Part shown: piece after piece, positions 1 to 8,497 of the stretch
How positions within the stretch are numbered: the first letter of the stretch is position 1
Layout: each line of letters opens with the position of its first letter
From: Hamiltosporidium magnivora
Taxonomy: Eukaryota > Microsporidia > Dubosqiidae
Reading direction: 5' to 3'
Length of the DNA stretch: 11,464 nt
Assembly: GCA_004325065.1 (NCBI GenBank)
Contig: PITI01000505.1
Location: 1 to 11,464, forward strand
The notes under the pieces: model-generated
Told to the model about the DNA's origin: nothing
Databases searched by the model: none
Seen by the model: only the letters and a program-made list of their open reading frames with translations
Made by a program: the position numbers and the translations under genes

Positions 1-99
1 ATTTTTTATATAGCTCAAGAAACTGTATTTACTTTGATTGAAAAATTTACTGAAACAAAAATGAATGATTTGAAAGAAGAAAGTAAAAATCATTTTTAA
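1..99 (+). CDS. 3' end of a coding gene, product unknown
   Basis: The first reading frame is open from base 1 to a TAA at 97-99, giving 32 residues that run off the left edge. The visible tail starts IFYIAQETVFTLIEKFTE and ends in a charged stretch with several Lys and Glu and a final HF. The amino acid mix and purine-rich sense strand resemble the coding strands of the two intact genes here, and no stop interrupts the frame. A stop-free run of 32 codons could arise by chance in sequence this AT-rich, so the call rests on composition and on its position at the edge. Too little is visible to assign a family. The following 850 bases lose this character abruptly, which fits a true gene end. Confidence 0.5.
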   Translation: MFYIAQETVFTLIEKFTETKMNDLKEESKNHF

Positions 100-948
100 A
101 AAACATTCTTGTCATCTTCAAAGATTATTTACATATATTATTTAGCTTATTTTATACTTAAATAATTGTAAACATAATGGTATCTAATATACTTTGTTTT
201 GTTTCGATATTCAAATATATTAACAGTAAATACAAATATAGAATTATTTGAGTTTAAAAATCAAAATAAGAAATCTAAATACAATTTTCTATTTTCTAAA
301 TATAATTTGTTAGTCAAGGTTGTTAAAAAAAATAAAACTTAAATTCTAATTTAAAGTTATCAGATAAAAATATTTGGAAAAAGTATGTTGTTCTGTGAGT
401 TTTGATATAGAAAAATCCATGAAGATAAAAAAAAGAAATAAGATTGTAATAATTCTTTCACGACTATCGCAAGGTATATATTCTCTTATATAATAAGATG
501 TATTGATTTAAAGTATAAGTGACACATATAATTTGTAGCAATCAGTATATAATTCTATAAAAATAGAATTTCATTTTAAATTTAATGAATTATTTGAAAG
601 TATTTGAAGAGAAAAAAATTATTAAAAATAAATTAAAGTAAATTGTTATTTATTGTGTTTTGTAAGAATTATTGGCTTATATTTTACCTTACCTTATTGG
701 TATTGAACAAATACATACAAAATAAATTTATTTCATTCATATTTTTTAATGACTAAGTAAAACAATACAAGCATACTATTTTTTTTATAGGTAAAAAATC
801 TGCATCACTACCAGAATCCCTAGTTCTGACATAAAATACAAATACTTAAAAATCAATAGAAACCGTATAAGACTTAAAACAGTGTAGCTTTAATTTTATA
901 TTTACTATATATGACGAATATAATTTTTTTACCCGATTAATTCATTGA
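100..948. other. AT-rich spacer, no intact gene
   Basis: This stretch is very AT-rich, with stops in every frame I read. Bases 361-600 are plainly non-coding in the frame checked, with about ten stops in 80 codons. From about 607 the first frame becomes somewhat more open, for example a stop-free run over roughly 637-750 and another at 757-828. That is the same phase as the family remnant at 949-1191, so the remnant may originally have extended upstream to here. No tRNA, repeat array or promoter pattern was recognised. Confidence 0.4.
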
Positions 949-1191
949 TTAATTCTATACCTATTATATTTGGAATGGGGAGAGGATAACCCTATTAAAA
1001 CTATCTGGATGGCAATCATTGCTCGAAATTGTTCTGAAAAAAATTGTTGACACTTTGTGAAATATTAACAAAATTGGATCTATAGGCGATCCCGTATTAT
1101 TCCGAATTATAATAGATCAAAAGAATCAAATGGAAAACCTTCATTTGTTAATCCTCGACACTAAAAGTAACAAGAGGAATAGAATAAATAA
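949..1191 (+). pseudogene. Decayed copy A of a three-copy repeated gene family
   Basis: Product unknown. This is the 3' part of a reading frame that recurs at 10589-10832 (minus) and in part at 10930-11134 (plus). In copy A the frame reads LEWGEDNPIKTIWMAI near the start and NRSKESNGKPSF near the end. It is interrupted by several in-frame stops and closes at a TAA (1189-1191), the same place as the stop of copy B. From the GAGGATAAC motif to the GACAC motif copy A is 180 bases and copy B is 181, so they align almost without gaps. Across the segment YNRxKExNGKxSF most base differences are synonymous, including CGA versus AGA for arginine. That pattern indicates the shared ancestor coded for protein on this strand. 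Copy A is the most damaged of A and B and cannot be functional. Confidence 0.7.
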
Positions 1192-1651
1192 GTAAATAAA
1201 ATTAGGAATTTGTAGTTCAATAACATTTTTTACAATAAATTAATTTTAATCTGAAAATATAAATTTTATCAATAGAGAAATTTTAGAAAGACGATGAGCA
1301 TATTAAGTATCAAAAAGTATAATAATGAGCTACTATATCAATCTAGATATTCATTTATAAATGTTTGCATACCTTAACCAATGTATATACATAGTATTAA
1401 AGATATAGCTTTACATTTTTTAAGAATTTTACAAACAATAATCTTTTTTAGAATCAAAGAATTTCCATAAAATTTAGAATTAACGTTGCTAAATCTCAAT
1501 ATAAATATATAATATATATTTAATATAGACTATTTGAAAAAAGCCGTATAAATATAAAATTTAAAAGGTTTAAACCCGAATCTTCAGCTGTTTGGAACAA
1601 ATAATGTCCTAAGTATAATAAATTTACTTATTTTAAACTGCACTTCTTTGA
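1192..1651. other. AT-rich spacer
   Basis: Nothing gene-like was seen. The plus frame that becomes open after 1652 carries frequent stops here, with about one every ten codons. The sequence contains runs such as ATATATAATATATATTT around 1505-1521, which look like simple AT drift. Confidence 0.45.
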
Positions 1652-1969
1652 ATCAAATTATTCCCGCCTCGCAGCAGCATTGAAATCTTTGTTAATTTAT
1701 ATATTTTCGAAGTAATTCTGTTATATTCACGATTTTTGAATGGGTTAATCAGAATCTGTATCAAACGGTTTTCTTATATTTTAGAACAGAATATGTTCTG
1801 ATTTTATTTGAAAAACAAGTTATATCTGTACATTCGGAATATGCAACCTTTTAAATCTTTTGACCCAAATTTCAGATAGAATAATACAATATTTAGCGAT
1901 TATAAATATATTTCTAACATTATAAACTTTATAACTAATTATAAAGTATTCTTGTATCGAGATTCTTAG
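1652..1969 (+). pseudogene. Possible decayed reading frame, in phase with 2165-2995
   Basis: One plus-strand frame runs 106 codons with only two internal stops (near 1798 and 1876) before a TAG at 1967-1969. The first block of about 50 codons includes SSIEIFVNLYIFEV and FSYILEQNMF. With a stop expected about every 11 codons at this composition, the run is suggestive but not decisive. Open runs of 50 codons should arise by chance several times in this much AT-rich sequence. Its interest is that it lies in the same phase as the better-supported decayed frame at 2165-2995, so the two may be parts of one dead gene. No family was recognised and no start codon marks its beginning. Confidence 0.25.
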
Positions 1970-2164
1970 ATTAAAAACATTTAGTAACTAAGAAAATATT
2001 TATACTTAGAAGATATTTATCATTTTTATTTCCAAAACATTTAAATCAAAGTTAAAAGAGAAAAATTTTGTTGTATAAACAAATATAAATATAAAACTAG
2101 TAATATGATATATTGATCGATAATTTGATTTATATGTCCAATTAATCCTTAAATTGTTAAAAAA

Positions 2165-2995
2165 ATGTCAAAATACGATTTGAATTTACACCGTGGTAGA
2201 CTTAAGGACCAGGCTTGTGAAAAAAAATGTTTATAAGATTCTAAAAATGCTCATAAAACTAATGGATATATATTTAGTTATTTTGTAGGATGGTTTTTTG
2301 GTAATATTCTTATATCTCAAGAATATTGGAATTAAAGGTATCTTCAAGCAAAATAAATCATTTCCTATAATATAAGTCAAAAGTATTTCCAAAGAATAAT
2401 TTTTATCGAAAACTATAATGAAAGAGGTTTTATGTGAGAACTAATTCTATCTAAAAATTATAAATACATGTTCTATTTGGTTACTTTTAACAAAAAATTC
2501 TATTATGAATAATTTGACTTAGATTCATTTCCTTTGGTATATTTCATAGTTCCAAAACAAGAAAACTTTAGGAAATACAACTTACTTGCAAATAAACCAA
2601 GTCTTAGGTATATATTTAGTGTCGCAATAATTCTTTATGTGTTTTCTAAATATAGTTTTGTTACAAATATCCTACAATATATCTCAAAAGACTCAAAATA
2701 TCAATGAAAATCGAGGCATAACTTTGAAATGATATTCTCAAAATATCAACTGTATTTATTTTTATCTATTTGCTAGGCTTTATTTAGTATAAATGAAGAT
2801 ATGATTTTTTAAAAAACACAATAAAACTATCATTTAAATAGGCGAAAGACAAACGCAATTTTATTTCCCCACTTATAAAGATTAATTAGTGTGTTTATTC
2901 TTACAGCAGATAATTTGAATTTTAATATTATATCATCTAATACAAAGACCAATATCAAAAAATTTATTCAAAATAATTGTATAATATTGAATTAA
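2165..2995 (+). pseudogene. Decayed protein-coding gene, family not recognised
   Basis: A single frame beginning at an ATG (2165) can be followed for 277 codons to a TAA at 2993-2995 with about ten internal stops, where roughly 25 would be expected by chance at this base composition. It starts MSKYDLNLHRGRLKDQACEK, and an aromatic, membrane-like segment FSYFVGWFFGNILI follows after one stop. The longest clean block, about 66 codons over 2513-2710, contains VYFIVPKQENFRK and RYIFSVAIILYVF. The internal stops are a mixture of TAA, TGA and TAG, so this is not a simple codon reassignment. No CCC motif lies before the ATG. The residues suggest a former membrane-associated protein, but I did not recognise it. 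One neighbouring frame is also fairly open over 2521-2700, which lowers confidence. Confidence 0.4.
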
Positions 2996-3391
2996 AATTT
3001 ATAGTAGTGATAAAAATATGAAAGAAAGAATGTATGTACATAAAAATCACAGAAATGAAAAAAACAACTAAACGAAATATATTATTAGGGGAATTAGGTA
3101 TATGTGATATTTATATATGAAATTAGAAATTAAATCAAAAACAATATAAAGTACAAAAAAACGTTTCATTCTTTATAACTTAAGGGAGATGTATAAGAAC
3201 CCGATTTTTAGTTGATTTTGAATTTATTTATAAAATTTGATGTCTTTCACATAAAGCGAAGTCGGTTTTAAGCGTCATAAAATAATATTTAATTTTCAAA
3301 TATTTTATTTGTACAGTTGTACTCTCAATGAAATTTATATAAAATTTGTAATTTTTGTAATTCTTTATACCCATTAAGATGTAGAAATATA
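2996..3391. other. AT-rich spacer upstream of BMS1
   Basis: No reading frame or repeat stands out. A TATA-like stretch TTTATATAAAATTTG lies at about 3335-3350 and could belong to the BMS1 promoter region, although such strings are common in sequence this AT-rich. Confidence 0.35.
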
Positions 3392-3421
3392 AAATTTACG
3401 ATAAAATTTTGTAATTACCCC
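3392..3421 (+). promoter_or_regulatory. Microsporidian-type AAATTT and CCC start signals for BMS1
   Basis: Two AAATTT motifs (3392-3397 and 3404-3409) are followed by TTACCCC, with the four C bases at 3418-3421, 13 bases before the BMS1 ATG. AAATTT-like and CCC- or GGG-like motifs close to the start codon have been described as transcription signals in microsporidia. A run of four C bases is rare in the surrounding spacer. The CCCCTTCTTCTTAG string also resembles a 3' splice site. However, the in-frame TAG at 3429-3431 and the good match of the protein from the ATG onward make an upstream exon unnecessary. Confidence 0.5.
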
Positions 3422-3434
3422 TTCTTCTTAGAAA

Positions 3435-5633
3435 ATGAATCCACAGCCACCGCTTCCCAACATGCATTTTAAAGATTTTCCACCACCGGTTGTAACAATT
3501 TTTGGACCTCCGAAATCTGGTAAAACTACACTTTTTAATTCACTTTTAAAAAGATATTCGATAAAAACCGCCAATTCGCCCGTGACTTTTACAACTTCAA
3601 ATTCGAGATTTACTTTCTTAGAATGTCCTTCTGATATAAAATCATATATTGATTATTCTAAAATAAGTGATTTGTGTCTTTTGGTAATAAACATTACATC
3701 TTTAGAAACCGATACGTTTGAAATTCTTTCACTTCTCAAAATTCATGGATTTCCTAAAATATATATAATATTTACGCACGGTGACCAGCTTTCTTCTTCT
3801 AATCAGAGAAAACAAGAAAAGAAAATTAAAAAGCGACTTTATCAAGAAATAACGCCCGGTATAAAAACTTTCCCGATGAAACATAATGTTCATAAATCGA
3901 TTTCCAAATACACAAATCTTAGCAAATTGGTTCTTTCGTTATCTAGTTTCAAGCCGCGACCGCTCGCTTTTAAATCTGAACATCCTTTCATTATTGTTGA
4001 CCAGTGTGTTTCTTCCAATACATTTTATGGATATTTGCACGGCACGATGCTTACACATTCATATGCACATATTCCTGGTTTTGGAAATCTAGAAATTGAA
4101 AATGTAGAGGTAATGGAGGATCCATGTCCTTTGAACAGAAGTAAAATGGGAAAGAATAAAAGATATGTTCATCCATCTCCAGTAGAATCCGTTTCAGAAG
4201 AAAAAGAAGAGAATATAGTTGTAGAAATTCCCAAAACAGAAAGCGAAACAATAAATTTGTTTGGAAATATGGAGATAGAAATTCCTAATAATTCCGAAGA
4301 CGATTCTTCTTCCGAATTACCAGAAGATTCATCAGAAGTAAATGTAAATGAAGAAGAAGAATCTCTACAAGATTCTTCAACCACAAGTGAAGATATTTCT
4401 TTAAGATTTAAAAAGAATAATTTAGAAGAAGAATCTATTTCATCTGAAGAAGTAGAAAATCCAAAATACGATGATTTATTTGGAAAAGAAAAAGCAAAAT
4501 CTGATCTCCAACACGAAAAAAATATTTCAAAATTTTCTTCTCTTAAAAGTGTCGTACCAGGAAATTATATTAAAATTTCTTTTTCTAATTCAATCAACGA
4601 AATTCCAATTTTTATTGGTTTCTACAATTTGAATTCCAAAACACTAGTGATGGGTAAAATCAAACTTAATAGACATCATAAAATATTAAAAAGTATGAAA
4701 CCACTTCTCATCTCAGTTGGATGGGAACGTACAATAATTAAACCGTATTTTAGTATGTCAGAAGAAAAAAGAAATCGATATATAAAATACACACCGAAGG
4801 GTATATTTTGTAGTTTGAATTACAAAGGCTACAGTGTGACACCCGGTAGTGGAATTTGTTTGATTGCAGATGAAAATAAAAAAGATTTTAGAATTTCTGC
4901 TTCTGGAATTGTAACTGATATTGGAAATAACAATACGTTGGTTAAAAAGTTAAAATTAATTGGTTATCCTCATAAAATTCATAATAATACTGTATTTATG
5001 AAAGGAATGTTTAACAGTGGTAAAGAAGTGTGTAAATTTATAAATGGAATCATTAAAACGGTTAGTGGGATAAGAGGTCAAATAAAGAAAAATGTAGGTG
5101 ATGAGGGGCTGTGTAGGTGCACATTTGAAGGACAGTTGGTAATGAGTGATATTATTTTTATGAGATGTTATATTCCAGTAATTATTGATGAAGAATTTGT
5201 CAATGATAATGATAAAATATATGAAAAAAATAATTTTGAAGCGGAAAAAAATAAATTAGGAAATTTAGACGAGAATAAAGATTATATGGGCGAAGATATC
5301 GATGTAAAAATGGGAAAGTATAGAAATGAAGATTGTAAAAATTTTCGAGGTAAGAAAATACCCAAATCTCTAGAATCTAAATTACCGTTGAATAAACGAA
5401 ACATTAAAGTATGCGACGGTAATTTTGAACTACCAAAATTTCTTGATGATGATTTTGTTGAGAAGGAGCGAGAAAGGCAAATGATTTTGGAGACTAAAAA
5501 GAAAATTTTAGAAGAAAAAATAAAAATTAAACAAGATAAACGAACAGAAGAGTTGAAAAGGGTGGCATTAAAAAAGAAAATAGTAACAAATATTCTAGAA
5601 AGAACGAAAAAAAGAAAAAGGAGAATGAAATAA
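3435..5633 (+). CDS. BMS1: Ribosome biogenesis GTPase BMS1
   Basis: Bms1 is the nucleolar GTPase of the small-subunit processome. In yeast it binds U3 snoRNA and Rcl1 and is needed for early pre-18S rRNA cleavages. This 732-residue protein shows the family layout. The P-loop GPPKSGKT is at residues 24-31, PVTFTT at 49-54, the Bms1-type switch LECPSDI at 62-68 and the G4 motif THGD at 114-117. A translation-factor-like domain (about 180-250, with SEHPFIIVDQ and FYGYLHGT) follows. Next is an acidic Ser/Glu-rich linker (about 250-365). The conserved C-terminal domain (about 415-582) contains KKLKLIGYPHKI and KTVSGIRGQIKK. A basic coiled tail ends KKRKRRMK. The intact P-loop separates it from the paralogue Tsr1. 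Yeast Bms1 is about 1,180 residues, so the linker and the basic N-terminal extension are greatly shortened. The start is the first ATG after an in-frame stop (3429-3431). It converges on DBP10. Confidence 0.95.
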   Translation: MNPQPPLPNMHFKDFPPPVVTIFGPPKSGKTTLFNSLLKRYSIKTANSPVTFTTSNSRFTFLECPSDIKSYIDYSKISDLCLLVINITSLETDTFEILSLLKIHGFPKIYIIFTHGDQLSSSNQRKQEKKIKKRLYQEITPGIKTFPMKHNVHKSISKYTNLSKLVLSLSSFKPRPLAFKSEHPFIIVDQCVSSNTFYGYLHGTMLTHSYAHIPGFGNLEIENVEVMEDPCPLNRSKMGKNKRYVHPSPVESVSEEKEENIVVEIPKTESETINLFGNMEIEIPNNSEDDSSSELPEDSSEVNVNEEEESLQDSSTTSEDISLRFKKNNLEEESISSEEVENPKYDDLFGKEKAKSDLQHEKNISKFSSLKSVVPGNYIKISFSNSINEIPIFIGFYNLNSKTLVMGKIKLNRHHKILKSMKPLLISVGWERTIIKPYFSMSEEKRNRYIKYTPKGIFCSLNYKGYSVTPGSGICLIADENKKDFRISASGIVTDIGNNNTLVKKLKLIGYPHKIHNNTVFMKGMFNSGKEVCKFINGIIKTVSGIRGQIKKNVGDEGLCRCTFEGQLVMSDIIFMRCYIPVIIDEEFVNDNDKIYEKNNFEAEKNKLGNLDENKDYMGEDIDVKMGKYRNEDCKNFRGKKIPKSLESKLPLNKRNIKVCDGNFELPKFLDDDFVEKERERQMILETKKKILEEKIKIKQDKRTEELKRVALKKKIVTNILERTKKRKRRMK

Positions 5634-5634
5634 A
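5629..5634 (+). terminator. Candidate polyadenylation signal of BMS1
   Basis: AATAAA overlaps the BMS1 stop codon (5631-5633). Poly(A) signals lying on or beside the stop codon fit the short 3' untranslated regions typical of microsporidia. The hexamer is frequent by chance at this base composition, so the call is tentative. Confidence 0.3.
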
Positions 5635-6378
5635 TTTTAAGAATAGAAAAAGTAAAATATTTTAACATTTTGAATGAACGAATGACATTTTTTGGTTCAT
5701 AAAGTCGGTTTATTATATTTAGATTATTTTTGATTTTCTTGCTTCTTAATTTTTTATATTGTTTTTTATTTTTTTGTGAAATAATATCTTTGTTGTTTGG
5801 CTTAACTTGAGTTCAAATGGGATTCCGGAATGTCATTTTACATATTTCTATGTGTTTTCTAATGAAATACTTGTGTATAATAAAAGAAACTTATTTTTGG
5901 TTCAATACTTTGATTTTTGAAAGCTTATTCAAGTAAAAAATTTCATAATTTTGGCAATTTTCGGTTGAAATATTTTTTTGTATCGTATTTGATTTGGTTC
6001 AAGAAACTAAAAAATTGTATTTTAGAATTTTTAAAGACTTCTTCTAGGTTAATTATTCGCAATTTTTGCACTTAGACTTAGTAGTATACGCAATGTATTA
6101 ATAAAAAAAATAATTGATATCCATGTTTAAAATCCATAGAATTCTACATGTTTTTTATAAATAAATACAATTTTTGATTCGAAAATTATATTAGCAATAC
6201 AACCACTATATCTGCTCTATGATATATAACTATTGAAGTATTAGCTCTATACACAAGACATAATATATTTATTATTATGTAGCATTTTTTAGTTTGAAAA
6301 AAGTTAAGGCAAAAATCTTTCAGTGAAATTCTAGACAATCCAGTGTTATGCATTTTAATTTCTTCTTTAGAATCAATA
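5635..6378. other. AT-rich spacer downstream of BMS1
   Basis: I see no gene, tRNA or repeat here. The strings GAGTTCAAATGGGATTCC (about 5809-5826) and GGTTCAATAC (about 5900) faintly recall a tRNA T-arm, but no pairing stem or acceptor arm surrounds them. The 70-codon minus frame over 6186-6398 has no family signature and appears to be chance. Confidence 0.4.
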
Positions 6379-8016
6379 TTATTTAGTTTGATTGTCAAAA
6401 ATGCTTTTCCTGTGTTTTAAATATTTTCTTTTATTAGCCAAACCAGTTGCTTTATATTTCAGAATCAGACTTAAATTTACATTAATTTTAGTTCCTCTAA
6501 ATAGTTATCTATTTGAAGCAAAGGTAAAATATTTTTCAGAATTCTTGGTCATTCTAAGTTTCCTCGTCAGCACATGTTCTAAATGTAATTTTGGCTGTCT
6601 ACTCTTCCCGGATCCTTTAAACACCCATTTATGCCTTATACCTACTCTATTAGATTATTATTCATGACTCTATTCCATTTCATAGATCAAAAAAATCATA
6701 CCAAATGGCTATTCTTGGCACTTCTGAGCGAATATATGCCTCTATATTTATGGGTATTCGTAGTCTTTTAACATACATCTTATAGTATTTTGTCGCAATG
6801 CTGTGCTAAGTTGGAGGAAAGAGAATATTTCAAAACTACACATGTAAAAAGGCGGAATCATCATGCTATTACCTCATATTTCAATATTTTTTGTTTCATC
6901 GATTTGAAGTGAATAGTAAAAGGAAGTTTCCACTTCAATCGACTGTATCTTATATTTAATGTATCTGAAATATATATCCTTATTATTCCGAGACTTAAAT
7001 CAGTTTTTACTCTGGTTTTATTCTTATTTCCGTATACCCATCATCAAAAATTTCTAAGTTTGATAACCCCTAATTCGTTTGTAAATTAAATTATAGCTAT
7101 TTAGTAAAGATATTGTGGCCATTTTCTACTTCATTATGTCCTCTATATAGTAACATCTAAGTATTTTATCACATAAAATTAGAAAATCTTTTTAGTTTTT
7201 TCAAATTAATTGACATATTGAGAATTATCTTCTGATCTCACAATAAACTTCAATTGTAGATATAGCAGTGTACCAACTTAACCTTTGCCCTAATATTCCA
7301 TTTCTTTAGTCATTTTGAAGAATCAAAAACACTCTAAAGCCTAGATTTTCTTGCATTATATAAATTTTAATGGGGCTTGCAGTTTTATATTTGGTTATAT
7401 AATTTTGATATAGTTTACTTCCAACAAAATTCTTCCTAGCGACTTCTCATCACACATATTTTACTTTTAAGAAACCTTTTATTGGTGAAAAATGGGTTTT
7501 ATTAGTATTCTCCGCCTACAAATTGCTGCTCTTCTGATTTTTACACTTTAAGATTTTCCCCAAAAAAATTTAAGAGTTGTATCAGCATATATTGGCTTAG
7601 CAACTCAACACTATTTCAGCTTCTTCAAAGTTCTGCTCTAAAGTACAGAAAAGCCTTTTACTTCCTACTTCTACCTAATTAGAATTTTTTTCTAATTATA
7701 TGACCGTCATGGGTTTTGTAATGCCTAATTTACGTTTCAGCATATAGCTCCCCATAAATACGAATTTTTTTATAAACTCAAATTTATTTTTTATACACGA
7801 AGATGACATATTTACAAACCTTTCTTCATTATGGCGTGATATTCGCCATATCAGAATGTTTATTTACATATAATTCTCAATTTCTTCTGATCTTCTGACA
7901 GTCATAGTGATAAGTTTCCCTAATATTTTTAAGATATTCTCTTATCTTAGATATACAAAAAAATAAAATCCTTTATTCCTTAACTTTCCATATATTTTAT
8001 CAAATTCTTCTGTTTC
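6379..8016 (-). pseudogene. Large decayed gene of about 545 codons, family not recognised
   Basis: On the minus strand a single frame stays in register for 1.6 kb with about 27 internal stops, where over 40 would be expected. The contrast is clearest over 7621-7920, where this frame has 3 stops in 100 codons and the two sister frames have about 13 and 9. Protein-like blocks in order are ILIWRISRHNEERFVNM, IKKFVFMGSYMLKRKLGIT, LFCTLEQNFEEAEIVLS, SKLYQNYITKYKTASPIKI, YSLQIDETKNIEI and HKWVFKGSGKSRQPKLHLE, followed by a Lys-rich end. At about 7610-7460 a neighbouring frame reads better (AKPIYADTTLKFF, VKIRRAAICRRRI), suggesting at least one pair of frameshifts. The sense strand is purine-rich like the real genes here. 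I could not assign it; a dead transposon protein or a dead host gene are both possible. A 91-codon open frame on the opposite strand (6392-6667) is its shadow. Confidence 0.5.
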
Positions 8017-8497
8017 TTAAATAACAAAAATAATGCAATGAAGCATTAAACACAATCGAATTTTATTGTTTCTATTACATGAAAAAACTCTTTATATTTA
8101 TTTTTTATTTGCTTCAAAATTTTTATCTTATATAATTTCTAATTTGACAAAAATCTTTATCGAAGCAAGAGTTATTCATATTCTTATAATTTAGATTGAG
8201 GAGGGTTTTTTAATGAATATATTCCTCATTTAATGAAAGATTGAAAATATCTCTAGTGTAGAAGCAGTGAAAATATCTCTTATGGGTTCTACTGCACCTA
8301 TATAAGCTACTTAAACATCTTTCAATAAGATGTACATATTTTTCATACCCGTACTACCAAGGTAGAGTTTGAAAAAAGAAAACTTTAAAAATATCAGGGC
8401 TATTTAAATTCCAAAATTAAATAAATGACATAAAAAAGGAGTAATATAGGATAGGAGAAGTAATAAATTTAAAGCCAAAAATTATAATAAATATTAT
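8017..8497. other. Spacer downstream of DBP10
   Basis: No open frame of note. It holds a short direct repeat (8242-8280, listed separately) and a weak 6 bp inverted repeat, TGAGGA (8197-8202) with TCCTCA (8223-8228), separated by a 20-base loop. DBP10 ends at 8498 on the minus strand. An ATTAAA variant of the poly(A) signal overlaps its stop (8497-8502). Confidence 0.4.
8242..8280. repeat. Short direct repeat, two 13-base units
   Basis: TGAAAATATCTCT occurs at 8242-8254 and again at 8268-8280, a spacing of 26 bases. There are only two units and nothing suggests an array. It may be a small local duplication in spacer sequence. Confidence 0.45.

Noticed and set aside
2234..2995. Stop codon reassignment to explain the in-frame stops of 2165-2995
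   Set aside because: All three stop codons occur inside the frame, while the intact BMS1 and DBP10 genes have no internal stops and end normally.
3418..3431. CCCCTTCTTCTTAG as a 3' splice site giving BMS1 an upstream exon
   Set aside because: No matching 5' splice site or coding exon was seen upstream, and the C run is better explained as the start signal. Transcript data could reopen this.
4051..5668. Minus-strand open frames across BMS1 (4051-4251, 4169-4384, 5282-5668)
   Set aside because: They lie opposite a well-supported conserved gene, and their low-complexity residues follow from its Glu/Lys-rich codons.
5805..5830. tRNA T-arm-like string GAGTTCAAATGGGATTCC
   Set aside because: No five-base T stem, anticodon arm or acceptor stem can be formed around it.
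6392..6667. Plus-strand 91-codon hydrophobic frame
   Set aside because: It opens with TTG, has no CCC signal, and lies opposite the purine-rich decayed minus-strand frame whose shadow explains it.
8197..8228. Hairpin TGAGGA with TCCTCA as a terminator
   Set aside because: The stem is six base pairs with a 20-base loop, and eukaryotic genes do not use such terminators. It is probably chance.
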